Shown: in pieces, positions 1-11,500 of the stretch | Position numbering within the stretch: the stretch's first letter is position 1 | Layout: each line of letters begins with the position of its first letter | NCBI RefSeq assembly: GCF_023101765.2 | Contig: NC_064235.1 | Location: forward strand, 5,329,501-5,393,500 | Direction of reading: 5' to 3' | DNA from: Spodoptera frugiperda | Taxonomy: Eukaryota > Arthropoda > Insecta > Lepidoptera > Noctuidae | Length of the DNA: 64,000 bases | Program-made: the position numbers and the translations under genes | Notes under the pieces: generated by a model | Told to the model about the DNA's origin: nothing | Seen by the model: the letters and a program-made list of their open reading frames with translations, nothing else | Databases searched by the model: none

Positions 1-171
1 TTACTAATAGAATTACTTGAAATAACGTTTTATTTTTAATTTCATATGAAAACCTATTTATTTATCTTCATTTCATTTGTTCATTTTTGTTCACGAAAGT
101 TCGCAATAAATAGAATTGTAGTATGCAATCTGCGAAGTTTCGTCCGAGACTTCGTTTTTCGTTGAATTAGA

Positions 172-324
172 GTAGGCCCCCTGGTCTATTAAGAGGACCC
201 GGTACCCCTTACAGGTGCTGAGGGTGGCCACCGGGGTGGTTTTAGAGAGGTAAAAATCCCACACTCCTTAGTTTTTTGTCCAAAAAGCTAGGCCCCGTTT
301 GAAGGTTTGCCCCGTCAAAAAAAA
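172..324 (+). mobile_element. R1-clade LINE, 3' UTR fragment
   Basis: This stretch matches, on the opposite strand, the 3' UTR of the R1-like LINE at 12620-13591. Shared landmarks in the same order are the GGTCTATTAAGAGGACCC block, the GGTGGCCACCGGGGTGG block and a terminal A-run at 317-324. Only the 3' end is present, as expected for 5'-truncated target-primed insertion. It lies just downstream of exon 4 of hydrolase copy A. Confidence 0.7.
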
Positions 325-368
325 GGGCTAGGTTTCACATTAATATTATAAACTAATGTAGTACGTAC

Positions 369-3300
369 CATTTAGCGAAATGTTGAGGTGGTATCGCGAA
401 GAAATTGATTGGATCCAAATTGATCAACTTATTCAACTTCCCCGGGTACAGCAGGTTGAAGTTTTGACCTGAAATAAACAAAATAACAATTTTATTTTAA
501 CTTTCGTGAGACATACTAAATTAATTATTATGTTATCGGCTTACTCACGTAACTGTGCGACGGTCACCGCGTCGTTTGTCACGGAATGCTGCTCATGAAT
601 ATGAGCCTCTAGCATGGCTTGAAACTAGTCGAGTTCCTCGTCAAACAGTTACGAGAGTATTCCGATAACATAGTAAATAACTTATTAAAATAAACATTTT
701 ACTTACCTAGGAAAGCTCCAAAAGAATGTCCAATGAACGTGAACTTCTTCCACCTGAAATGTCTAGCCACCGCGTTGATGGAGTATGCCATGTCAGACAC
801 GCTGATCATCAGACCCGGCGGGAACCTGTCCGACTTACCATGGCCTGGTAGGTCCACACCTGGAATTAAAAGAAAAATACGTACATACATATCGTCACGC
901 CTTTAATCCCCGAAGAGGTAGGCAGAGGTGCACATTACGGCACGTAATGCCACTGTGTACACCCACTATTCACAATTTATGTTGTTAGTCTAATGTAATA
1001 GGTGGGGAGCCTATTGCCATATACCGGGCACATTTTCCGTGATGGACCGATGGCCCAGGGCGACAAATTCTGAGGGCGCCGATGCCGCCGTCGATGAGAT
1101 CCGCAAAAAACCAACACTTGATATTGCTTCCCTCAAGTGGGCGCCACAATATTTACGCCCAGGGTATCAGTGGCCCTTACGCCGGCACTGAACACTAACA
1201 TTAGAACTTAAGGCGGAACATTTACCATGTTTATTTATGTCCGATATTTGATGAGTTTTCGATATTTCGGTACTGTTGCACCGACCGACTTGTCTACTCA
1301 TAAACATCCACCCGCATATAACTACTCCATCCATCGTTCATCCGTGATCATGGCGCTTGCAACAGTGCCGAAATATCGGAAACTCATAGACATAAATAAA
1401 CATGGTAAATATCCCGTCTTAAGTTCTAATGTTAGTGGTAAGAATATGTTTTTAGAATTAGACTTTTTGCTGTATTACAGGTGCAATGGCCTGGCGGCTG
1501 GTACATAGAGCTAAACAATTTTTTGCTACCAATATTGGCATTTCCTACAAAAAATATTGCTCTTTGACATGACTCTCGGTCGCGTCAACTAATCAATCAC
1601 ATAGAAAATTATTAACTTATTATTGTTTTTGATTTCGAAAACGTATTGAATTTGATTAGCTGGAAAATACCCTTTATTTTAAGTGTGGAAAATCGTCCAG
1701 TGACTTCTCCCGTCTTGGGTGAGGCCAGAGTGTCAGACTTACTGACTAAACATCACCCCGTTCCTACTCGCTCCGAGCCGGAGCCCCAGTAACCCATTAG
1801 GTTGTCCGCAGCCCCGGAACCCTCTCACTCCTAAAGTTTAGAGGGAGATTGGGAACTCCAGTTATCTCACTCAACCGCCGGTTATCTGTGAATTCGTGGT
1901 ACTCCGGTCGAGTCCACCCTTTTGTGTGGAAGCATAAATAATTTAAAAACAAAACTTCCTGCCTCGCACAGCAAAACAAGACAATACTTTTTTTAAAGTC
2001 ATGGAACACATTTGTGGCACCTCTGGTGTTGCGGGTGTCCAGGAGCGACGCTGATCGCTTACCACCAGGTGTCCTGTCTGCTCGTTTGCCCCCTACGTCG
2101 TCGCAAATGCGCATACTACTCATGATGAAGAGTTCCTCTGTGTCTCGAAACTAGCAGCGCTTTTCTCCATTAATATACAAGGGTAAAACGTGATGTTTAG
2201 TTACTTTAAGTATTCAAGTATTTATTGCATCCATAATGTATACAGGTGGTGGAAATACAGTATTAAGTCACAATTATGGACCCTGTAGGGCACAGCAAAG
2301 CAATTTAGTATGTCTCACGATAGTTATTATAAAAACTTACCAATATAATAGAAGTTTTTCGGCAATTTGCTGACAAGTCCTCGGAAGCTGATGGCTGAGT
2401 CTATACTGCCGTGGCATAGCAGCACTGGGGGGTCGTAGCAGTTACCCCATGCTATGACTGCAAGAAAAACAATTATACATTAGAAGGATAGGTATTAATA
2501 TTGGGAAAAATTGCAGAACATAATCTACCTATGTCTGAAATTCATTCCGATAATTTTAGCAGTTTATTTATTTGTTTTTTTTTTTTTTATACAGTAGAAC
2601 TCCAATTATCCGAACTCCGACTATCCGAATCGCCGATTATCCGAATCACAAAAAATTGTTCAAAAAAAGTCTAAGTGAAGCATTTGCCGGCCTCGAGACT
2701 GCATTTAATTCAATAAAAAAATAGTGCAATATCAAACGTAGCTTTTATTCTCTCAAATCCATAAAAAAATCCGATTATCCGAATATTTGATTATCCGAAT
2801 GGGTCCCGGTCCCCATTAATTCGGATAATTGGAGTTCTACTGTATATGGTTTATTGTACAAAGGAGGATGCAAATCTTGGCCCCACCTTCGAATAGGTAA
2901 GTGTGTTACATTATTGGATAGGTAACTTTGTGCTGAATATAAGTTACTACGGCGCCAAGTTCTAAATCTTAGTCTGTTTAGAGTTATTCTTCATTAAACA
3001 TGGTAGTTTTATCAGTAGCCAAGTAATGCGTCATAATTGCATTTGTGCTTTATACACACACACGACACAGTTCTGTAAAAAATTCATAGGAACAAAGCAC
3101 AAATATACCTATTTGTTTTTTACTGCAGTCTTGTATTAGTTATATTATTTAGTCTATTGCATGATTTCATACAATGAACAAGTCGATCTATTTTATTTAA
3201 AATGTAATATTGATATGACCACAATTTACATAATAACTTAAGACAGAAGGTCTCTTAAGTAGGGACTAAATAAAATAACCGACTTGGTATTACATGGATC

Positions 3301-3773
3301 TTACAACTTTTTACGGTAGAAAAACTGAGGTGCGAGACTTGTTTTTTTTACAGGATGTTTTGGATGCTTTATGCAGAAAAAAAGGAATTGATTATTAGAA
3401 CTTTTGTAAATATTGGGAAGTTTTTATTTTTTGCTTGTGCTCATTGGGGTCCCCCGTAGCCCGGGAGCCTCGAAAAATTGATACGGCAGCTACGGCCCTG
3501 TTTCCACCATTGAAAAAAGCGCGAATTACAATCGTATAAGACCTAATTTGCAAGATCAAAGATCAAGGTACAGGGAAACCTCATTTAAATACGTTATCTG
3601 ATAAGTGTAAGAGTTGAAACCAAGTTTCTGGATCAAAGGTCATTTTCGTCAAACTACCATTGTTTAGCACTAAAACTTGGGATTTTTGTTGAGTAATATT
3701 GTAAATGTGTATACTTACTCGCTATTCTACCCCACGGAGCTTGAATATACCATTCATTTTCCAATAAATCCAT
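369..3773 (-). CDS. SERHL/kraken-type alpha/beta-hydrolase, copy A (3' end missing)
   Basis: Minus-strand exons are 3719-3773 (ATG at 3773), 2341-2457, 707-859 and 369-468. All have AG/GT borders and the first three introns are phase 1. The protein starts MDLLENEWYIQAPWGRIA. It then has the oxyanion-strand motif VLLCHG, the turn DLPGHGKSD (about residues 60-68) and the nucleophile elbow GHSFG with Ser about 103. Exon 4 begins QNFNLLYPGKL and contains NLDP. Unlike its paralogs, exon 4 stops at FAKW: either it splices at a GTACGT donor after 369, or it reads into a stop a few codons later. The C-terminal third, with the catalytic His and any peroxisomal signal, is not in the window. Family members are small serine hydrolases, peroxisomal or cytosolic in vertebrates; the substrate is unknown. 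This may be an intact gene continuing left or a broken copy. Confidence 0.78.
493..685. mobile_element. Foldback MITE, family A (degraded)
   Basis: Long inverted arms carry TTATCGGCTTACTCACGTAA on the left and its reverse complement on the right, with CTCATGAATATGAGCCTCTA near the loop. The outer ends contain CTTTCGTGAGACATACTAAA. The same structure recurs at 6619-6861, 15713-15951, 27715-27953, 55891-56080 and 61535-61732. It has no coding capacity. Confidence 0.7.
893..1190. repeat. SINE body fragment and a second dispersed repeat
   Basis: Positions 893-1050 match the body of the tRNA-derived SINE at 46725-46975 in reverse orientation (shared pieces: ATCCCCGAAG, GGCACGTAATGCC, TGCCATATACCGGGCACA). 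Positions 1075-1190 belong to another dispersed repeat (TTGATATTGCTTCCCTCAAG, GGGCGCCACAATATT) seen again at 4100-4200, 9960-10080 and 42300-42540. Confidence 0.6.
1190..1500. mobile_element. Foldback repeat, 'gcgcttgcaacagtgccgaa' family
   Basis: Inverted arms around CCGATATTTGATGAGTTTTC and GCCGAAATATCGGAAACTCA, with outer ends resembling ACATTAGAACTTAAG and its complement. Related copies lie at 36430-36575, 61935-62165 and 62490-62990. Non-autonomous; the superfamily is not recognised. Confidence 0.6.
1675..2335. repeat. Mosaic of SINE-like fragments and MITE family B, no gene
   Basis: Around 1690-1800 is a reverse-oriented fragment of the 'gcaggagtaggaacggggtgg' retroposon. 1990-2100 matches the abundant 'taccatcaggtga' SINE-like repeat in plus orientation. 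2105-2335 resembles MITE family B (CATGATGAAGAGTTCCTCTG, TATGTCTCACGATAGTTATT). The open frame across 1797-2123 is a by-product of these repeats. Confidence 0.55.
2592..2842. mobile_element. Pogo/Tigger-like MITE with TA target duplication
   Basis: A 251-bp element bounded by TA dinucleotides, with terminal inverted repeats CAGTAGAACTCCAATTATCC at the left and the exact reverse complement at the right. TIRs starting CAGTAGAA followed by TTATCCGAA-like sequence and a TA target are typical of pogo/Tigger members of the Tc1/mariner group. There is no transposase frame. It lies in intron 1 of hydrolase copy A. Confidence 0.8.
2843..3718. other. Intron 1 sequence of hydrolase copy A
   Basis: AT-rich intron sequence between the MITE and exon 1. 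No coding or structural signal was seen. Confidence 0.5.
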
Positions 3774-5204
3774 ATTTTAAATAAACTTTTTACTAATCAA
3801 AATGTAAACACGATATCCGCTTCTACAACTGTTTTTCAATAGTATATCGCACTGGAATATATTAGAACTGCAATGTAGTGTAATAATTTGAATATTTACA
3901 TTAATGTTTAGTTGAATTTATTTAAATAATTAACATTTAACAAAAGTAAGTACTGACGAGTGAGCAAAACAAATCTAGCTGTCAGTATGAAATAAAACGT
4001 CAAAGTCAATTCTGATAATAAGTTGGCACAGATAATATATTAAGAAGTTGACAAGCACAAGGTGTTCTAAACGTAATGCCGAATGCGTGTGAAATATTTA
4101 ATATGTACAAGCGGTACCGGCGTAAGGGCCACTGATACCCTGGATGAAAATATTGTGGCGCCCACTTGAGGGAAGCAATATCAAGTGTTAACTTTTTGCT
4201 GATCCCAAGTAAAATTATATTATTAAGAATTTCATCTTTCCTTATGCACAGAGCGTAGAGCACAGTTCTGAGGGTTTGCACCAGGAGAGGCAAGAGACTC
4301 CAACTTCAGACTTTGGCGCCCCCCAGAATTTGTCGCCCTGGGCCATCGCCCCATCACGCCCCCCCCCCTAACGCCGGCACTGTGTACCTACTAGCAAACT
4401 CGGCTAACTCCGTTTCGCTAATGACTTTCCCTGTTTTTCTACTTTACTCTTAAATTTTTTCCGGAGTTTTCTTTGCTATAAACTTTACGGAGCCCGATTC
4501 CTTTCCAACGAATTCAAAACCGTGGAAATCGGTTCGTGCGTTCTGGAGTTACAGCAACAGGAAGGAAAACCCGACTTATATTTATATTATAGATGTATTT
4601 GTTAACCATATTATTCATAACATGTTTTTACTGTTTTATTCAACTAAATTAGATCTACATCGTATTCATTTTAACCAACTTGAAACTTTTAAATGTCCTT
4701 TAGAGCCAATTTCAAATTATTTACAATCTTTTATTGTTTTAAACAGTAGTATCATCAGAATAGCGTGACATACTTATCTGTAATTACATAATAAATCATC
4801 GATATATCAATTTAAGTACATAAACGTGTGTAATAAGAAAATGAATTGATAATAGTCACGTAGAAACTAGATAAGGCTTTAGTACGTAGTAGCTTCTAGT
4901 AACATAACTCTTTATTGTCTTTTTTTCACTGAGAAGACAGATGGACTCGCACCGTACACAATGAGATACGGTTCTCATGCATTTTTCTTCTATTTTAAAG
5001 TCAAAGTCAAATCATTTATTCCAATTAAACCATATACTTAGGTACTTTTGAAACGTCAACAAAGAATGAAATAAACAACAGTCTGTCAGTCTGTCCGTCA
5101 GTGAAGCTAGGTGCTCGTTCCAAAGTGTAGTCTGCGTTCACTAACTCGCCTGGTGGTAAGCGATCATGATCAAGGGGCCAACGATAAAACATGCTTACCT
5201 ACGC

Positions 5205-5555
5205 CTAACTGGCGTCGGGGATCGCGCGACAATCTCCGGTCACCGTATAAGTGCGGGTCTGCGGACGGTGAGCAAGGGTAGCTCGCTGTTCTACCAGAAC
5301 CAGACCCGTGCGTGAGGAGCCTTGCAGTCCGCGCGCGCCTCAAAGAGCTATCAGACTACCACAAATGGGGCCCAGTAGGGCTGATGCCTGATCCGAAGCT
5401 GCGGACTACCTAGCGGGTTTACAGGGGCTCCGGCTCGAAAAACAGGAGTAGAAACAGGATTTAGTCAGTTAAGAGTCTGACACTCCCTCTCGCCTTGCCT
5501 AAGACGGGAGAAGTCGTAAAATGATTTTCCACTCTTAAAAAAAACCTTCGCCTAC
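5205..5555 (+). mobile_element. SINE-like retroposon 'gcaggagtaggaacggggtgg', long copy
   Basis: It runs from CGTCGGGGATCGCGCGACAA through CAGTAGGGCTGATGCCTGAT and CTACCTAGCGGGTTTACAGG to an A-rich tail. A second 5' part is at 43415-43620. Short copies of the 3' 150 bp are scattered over the window. Retroposition is supported by the target duplication around 22383-22539. Confidence 0.65.
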
Positions 5556-5600
5556 CTACTTACTACTATTACTAGACATAAACAAATGACTCTTAACAAA

Positions 5601-5690
5601 TTAATTATTATGTTATCGGCTTACTCACGTACTGTTTTGACGAGGAACTCGACTAGCTTCAAGCCATGCTAGCGGCCATGCTAGCGACTC
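5601..5690. mobile_element. Partial MITE family A
   Basis: Contains AATTATTATGTTATCGGCTT and the GACGAGGAACTCGACTAG arm, ending near the loop. The right arm is missing. Confidence 0.6.
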
Positions 5691-5734
5691 TTAACAAGGC
5701 GGGAGCGAGCGTCCTGACTAAAACTATCCTGTTC

Positions 5735-6010
5735 CTGGCTCCGAATTGCACAACTTGATTCCCCCTAATCCTTTCCATCATCGAACCACAAGACATCACC
5801 ATTTCATGGTAGATATCCCACCCACTCACACGAAGCGCTTCGCTTCAAGCTTCCTTGTGCGAACTGCTAGGGAGTGGAACTCCTTGCCGGAGTCTGTGTT
5901 TCCTGATATAACGTGGGTGTCTTCGAGGCCCGAGTGAATAGATTGCTCATGGGCTGACGTGCTCCATCGTAGGCCGCATCATTACTTACCATCAGGTGAA
6001 ATAGCAGCCA
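5735..6010 (+). pseudogene. LINE reverse-transcriptase ORF, C-terminal fragment
   Basis: Translation gives NPFHHRTTRHHHFMVDIPPT followed by KRFASSFLVRTAREWNSLPE. This is a C-terminal segment of jockey/CR1-like LINE ORF2 proteins widespread in insects. The frame breaks near 5915 and the downstream tail (TACTTACCATCAGGTGA) is the usual 3' end. It is a dead 5'-truncated insertion; a minus-strand relative is at 37318-37510. Confidence 0.75.
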
Positions 6011-6417
6011 AACGTCGACCGATCAAATGTAAATGAAACTGTCATTCCAATCCACGACCACAGACGATCAGTTCTAACTGATCCAATCGGTTGCGTCATG
6101 CCAATTGGACGATAGAAAGTATGTTGTGTGGCCACCATAATAAACTACAATTACTTATCAAAAACCATGGAATGAAAAAAAACATTTAAGTTTAAAAAGA
6201 AAACAAAATCGCTTGAATATCTTGAAACATTTATCTTGTCATCGATTACATTTTTTTACAAGATAATAATGATTATGTTAAAAAAATGTAAAATAATATT
6301 AAAACCAATTTAAACATACAGTTTACGGTGGCGCTAGTTTCTACAGCGCTTATTTGATCCTGTTTTTAAATTTTATTTTAAAGGTACACATACATATGTA
6401 TTTATTTAAGCCTTTTT

Positions 6418-6600
6418 TTGAAGGAGGAAAATCATCCAATGACTTCTCCCGCCTTAGGCGAGGCGAGAGGGATTATCAGACTCTTACTGACTAAAAACCA
6501 CTCCATTCCTACTCTTGCTTTTCGAGTCGGAGCCCCGGTAAACCCGCTAGGTAGTCCGCAGCTCCGGATCAGCCATCAGCCCTACTCGGCCTCATCTGTG
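6418..6600 (-). mobile_element. SINE-like retroposon (short copy, minus)
   Basis: Reverse-oriented copy of the 'gcaggagtaggaacggggtgg' family: TTTTTTTGAAGGAGGAAAAT at its A-tail end, then AATGACTTCTCCCGCCTTAG and the CTAGGTAGTCCGCAGCTCCG head. The frame at 6418-6618 is only this repeat. Confidence 0.65.
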
Positions 6601-6618
6601 GTGAATATTTTTGAATAA

Positions 6619-6861
6619 AATGTTAAACTAATTATTATATGTTATCGGCTTACTCACGTAATTGTTTGACGAGGAACTCGACTAGTTTCAAGTCATGCTA
6701 GAGGCTCATATTCATGAGCAGCATTCCGCGACACACGACGCGGCGATTGTCGCGCTGCTACTCCATGGAATAAAACTAGTAGAGTTCCTCGTCATACAGT
6801 TACGTGAGTAAGCTGATAACTTAATCATTAATTTAGTATGTCTCACGAAACTTATAATAAA
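6619..6861. mobile_element. Foldback MITE, family A
   Basis: About 240 bp with both arms. The left arm reads TTATCGGCTTACTCACGTAA; the right arm has CTCGTCATACAGTTACGTGA and TTTAGTATGTCTCACGAAAC. The loop contains CACGACGCGGCGATTGTCGC. Confidence 0.75.
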
Positions 6862-7395
6862 ATGTTAAACGTTTCATTAGTTCCAATTTTCTCCACCCGC
6901 ATTATTAAATTGGTGGCGCTGTGTTCAATTGTTTTTTTATTACGTCTGCTATTTGTTAGTGACGTAGTATTATGATATTTATGATTTTATCTCTTTATTG
7001 ATGTATTTGAAGTATTATAAGGCGTTTATGAAGATGTTTACTGTACATGGTGTAGTTATTTTGAAGGCGCTAGTATCGCAGTGGATTGTCACGGGCATTG
7101 GATGTTGAAGCACTCAAATCTGACTATTAGGTATTATATTATTTTAATGATGTCCTTACTTGATAATTAGAAAAATAATGCTGTTTTTTAAATATTTGTT
7201 AATGCACATTCAATAACAACAATTAAGTATTGCTGCTTACCGGTACAGACATCTCAAGTAATAAATAAAATTTGAGTGTCGGTTTGTAATATTGAGGTAT
7301 TTATTACCGGAGTTGTCATATTAGTAGGTATAACAATAACTACTGTTTCTGCACTGAATCAATCTTTATTTTCTTACATGCATACTAAGTTTAAG

Positions 7396-7690
7396 TGTGG
7401 GAGAGCCATGCTTCGGCACGAATGGGCTGGCTCGACCGGAGTGATACCACGGCCGAGCAGAAAACTGACGTGTAGCAACGCTTGCGTTGTGTGAGTGAGG
7501 TTACCGGAGGCCCAATTCCCCCTTTCCCAATCTTCCTAATCCCCGATTCCCGAACAACAACCCTTAAATTCCTAACTCCCAAAAAGCCGGCAACGCACTT
7601 GTAACGCCTCTGGTGTTTCAAGTGTCCATGGGCGGCGGCGATTGCTTACCATCAGTTGTTAGGTACGTCTGCTCGTTTGTTTCATAAAAA
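7396..7690 (+). mobile_element. SINE-like element 'gggagagccatgcttcgg'
   Basis: Starts GGGAGAGCCATGCTTCGGCA, passes GACCGGAGTGATACCACGGC and CAACGCACTTGTAACGCCTC, and ends TACCATCAGTTGTTAGGTAC followed by CATAAAAAA. It is the most frequent repeat here, with well over a dozen copies in both orientations. No A/B box was recognised in its head, so true SINE status is inferred from structure. Confidence 0.65.
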
Positions 7691-8508
7691 AATATATCTC
7701 GTCTCGCCCAAGGCGGGAGAAGTCAGTACCTACCTAGGTACTTAGATGAATTTCCTCCTTAAAAAAGCTAATAAAAAAACATAAAGTCTTTAAACAAACA
7801 ATTCCTAGATACTTATTTATATAATTACATGTTTAATTGCAATTTTATAATTAATCTACACATACGCAGGAAAAAATATTTGAAAAAACCATGTTATCTG
7901 ACATAAAACTGACGTCAGACTAATGCCTTAATAAATACGCTTTATATTTTGTGTATAAATAAATAAACACGCTGTGAATTTGTTACATTCGTTCGTCAAG
8001 GCCATTTATGATAAGTCTGATAAGGTTTTACGCTGCAAAACATGAGATTGACGAAAATATTGAGGACAATACACACGTAAGTTACTTTCTATTTCAATAT
8101 TCTTTTATATAAATGTTTAAATTAAGATTTTTCCGCCATAATTGTTATTTTTAAGTGTTATTTTTAACAATCTGTGACATTTATAACCTTTACCTAGGTT
8201 AAATTTAATTATTCCACATAAAATATTACAATCAAATAACCTTCAGTAGCAAACAGGCTTTAGTATCGTGTGATTGTGTCAAAATATAGACGTTTAACAT
8301 TAAAATTGATAAATAAATAAAAGCAAAACGTATTTTTTACGTTTAAAACAAAACTTTGTTTCTTTTTTGTGCATTTGTGGATAATAACGCCATCTAGTTT
8401 GAGAAATAGTAACTAAATTCATTGGTGTCGTCAATTGAGTTATAATTATTAATTTTCTGAGTAAGAAAAATAATTAATAATATATTTTGTGATTATTATT
8501 TTAGGACA

Positions 8509-11500
8509 ATGAAAAGTGCATTACGATTGAAAGAGCAGGAGTATTCGATAAAAGCGCCATGGGGGAATATCGCTGGTAAGTATTATAAATGATAAATGAT
8601 AAATGATATTTATTTCTGTAAATAGATTATAAAATAACACTTTTACACGTCAATATTTCAAATAGCTAGATGAATAGTATTTACATAATAGTTCTTAATA
8701 TTACTATAAGGGTGATTTTCTAACAGAGATGTGCTAGTAATAGCTAAGTTGTGAAACAATGTGACCGTTTCCAATGATACTACGCTACCTATGTACTTAG
8801 CCGTGAGAGGAAGACGCGCAGCTCGAGTATGCGATGTATCGATAGCAGGGAGCTCCATAGCAAACATCTATAGCACGCATTTTTCCTTATACAAAACGTC
8901 GCTTAACTGAGTCCGTTTCCCCCAGCGCTAAACTATGTATACCGATGAATATGATTAGCGGAAGCCAAACGTATCCACAGTAACGTAGCATAGCGCATCT
9001 CTGGTGGAAAAGCACCCTTAATGTAGTGCTTACACTAAATATTTGCCAGAAAAAAAACTACCTATGTATGGCTGGAAAAATACATAAAACTATTTACTTA
9101 CTGAAGGTTTTAATTTTTGCGCTGAGCAGATGGCGCTACAGTAGAATAAAGTCAGCAGTGGCCACTTATAGTTTCTTGATTATGACGATGATGATACGTA
9201 GCGAAGCACACGCCGTGGTGGTCACCGGTGACCGACGTTAGCGGAGGATTTGCCTTCAACAGTTTTTTATTGTCAGTCAAAGACTTAATACGATACTAAC
9301 CCCCCCTTTATTTCTCCACAGCCTTAGCATGGGGGGACCCCTCAAATCCACCAGTGATCCTCTGCCACGGGAAACTCGATGCAAGCTCTGGTTTCCGACC
9401 CCTCGTCTCCAGACTACCAACCTGCTTCTTCTACCTCAGCATTGACCTTCCAGGGAACGGGAAGTCAGATCATTTGCCGAAAGGAGTCCGGTATACCGTC
9501 GTGGACCTGGTACCGACTATTGTAAAGGTTAAGGATCACTTTAAGTGGGACAAATTTATCTACATTGGACATTCTCTTGGAGTTCCTATTGGTAAGTGAC
9601 CGTTTAATCAACTCTTTTTTTGTCGGGGGGGGGGGGATCCTCATGGACTTCCTTCCCCCGGGGAAAGGCGGAGGGGTATGCCGCCGGACTCTTACCGGCT
9701 AAAAACCCCCCGGTGTCCTCTCAGCACGTGATCGTGGGGGGCGCGAGAATCCATTCTTCCGCAGCCCCACATCACATGCCGGCCAGGTCCGTCTGACCTC
9801 ATCTCTTGCACGGGGTAGTAAGGATGGACTGACCGATACCCACTCACGCATTTACCTCGGGTTATTGGAATAGGGGGCGGGGACTTCAATCTCTGGAATC
9901 CCTAAGTATTATAACTTAAACACAAACTAACATATGTAACACTTATAGGTAATAACGTCACGCCCAGCGCCGGCGTGAGGGCCACTGATACCCTGGGCGA
10001 AAATATTGTGGCGCCCACTTAAGGGAAGCAATATCTAATGTTAGTTTTTGGGCCATCGCTATCACGCCGGCACTGGTCACGCCTTTTATCCCTAAAGGCG
10101 TGACAGAGGTGCTCATTACGGCACGCAATGCCGCTATACAATATACACCCACTTTTCACCATTAGCCTATCTGTTCAGGAATAAAACGACGAAAAAATAA
10201 CGTTGTTGTATTAACAGCTAATCTTAATAATCCGTCACGTTCCAGGCAAAATCTTCAACATAGCCTACCCAGGCCACATCACGCGTGTGGTCGAGCTGGA
10301 CCCAGTACCAGCGCACCACACGTGGCCATTCACCAGACAAGGCCTACACGACTGGTACCACTCATACTATCTGATGTACAATGATGAGAGGTTCCACAAA
10401 TTCAACAGTGGGCTCGATACTGCGCCGAAGTATAGTTATGAAAAGGTGAGACGTGTTTTGTGTAAAAGCTAGGATTCTGAATACTAAGCAACAGCAACGC
10501 TTACGGCCCGCCTGATGGTCAGCAAACACTATAAACTAAGTATATAGGAGCGCTTATATCCTATCTACACCTCTTTACTTATAATATCATTGGACAGGGC
10601 CGTGTTTGTGTCACAGTACACAATCACATTATGGCATCTCCTCTTTGTACTTGCTTCATGGTGATTTTTTAGAGACTAACTAGAAAAAGAGAACAGTAAT
10701 AGCACATTTAAAGCAAGATCTACCTATCATGATAAGTAATTAGTGAACGATATTTATACACGTGATTGTACTCATGATTACAAACAACTTTCCCAAAGAA
10801 ACTTCTTTTGTATACCCATTAGTTTTATTTTTATCGTAATAACAAAACAACAAAATTTCGCGCGTGCGTACTTTCGCATGATTAGCTGTTAGCAGCGAGG
10901 CACCCGCGCCCGCGTTATAGGAAGACTAGTATGCATGATAACAGTGGGTCAGGCATACCCGCTGTCATCATTTTTGTGCTTTTCTCCGGAAGTTTAACTT
11001 ACCAGTCTGTCTGCGCGCAGTAACGTCAATACTATACTCTGGTATCTGTGAGAGGGTGGTATTTCTCCGATCCAGGTTACCATTCAAGTTGAATAAAACA
11101 GTTTATAGATTTCACGATGGCAATACTAGCCTCTGCTCTTTTTTGATTTTGTTTTCCACAAAGTAACACCTGACTCTATTTAATAAATTATAGACCGGTT
11201 TTGTAAAACATTACCAGTAATTTCGTGTGTCGTGTGGTTTCAGGCACAACAGCTGATGATGCAGACGCGAGGTTTGTCTAAGGAGGCGACGGAACACGTC
11301 CTGGAGCGCTGCCTGGTGCCCGCAGGAGACGGGCTATACAGGTATGAACGACTAACATAAATATTTACCTAGTAAAAAAAAGCAACGTCACGCCTTTTAT
11401 CCCCGAAGGAGTAGGCAGAAGTGCTCATTACGACACGTACTGCCGGTATACAATGTACACCCATTTTCCACCATTTGTGTTATAAGTTCCATGTAAAAGG

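Larger units (their letters stand above)
3774..8508. other. Divergent intergenic region between hydrolase copies A and D
   Basis: Copies A and D start away from each other across about 4.7 kb. It contains dispersed repeats at 4060-4380 and 4480-4590, a LINE-tail repeat at 4990-5130, a retroposon with long 5' part at 5205-5555, LINE and MITE copies listed separately, and a SINE at 7396-7690. At 7980-8091 a stretch ending in a good donor (CACAC followed by GTAAGT) could be a non-coding first exon for copy D, joining the acceptor at 8504. No other gene was seen. Confidence 0.5.

Noticed and set aside
1227..1508. 93-codon plus frame
   Set aside because: It is contained in a foldback repeat with other copies in the window.
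8041..8091. ATG with a good donor upstream of copy D
   Set aside because: Spliced to 8505 it reads the next exon out of frame; at best a 5' UTR exon.
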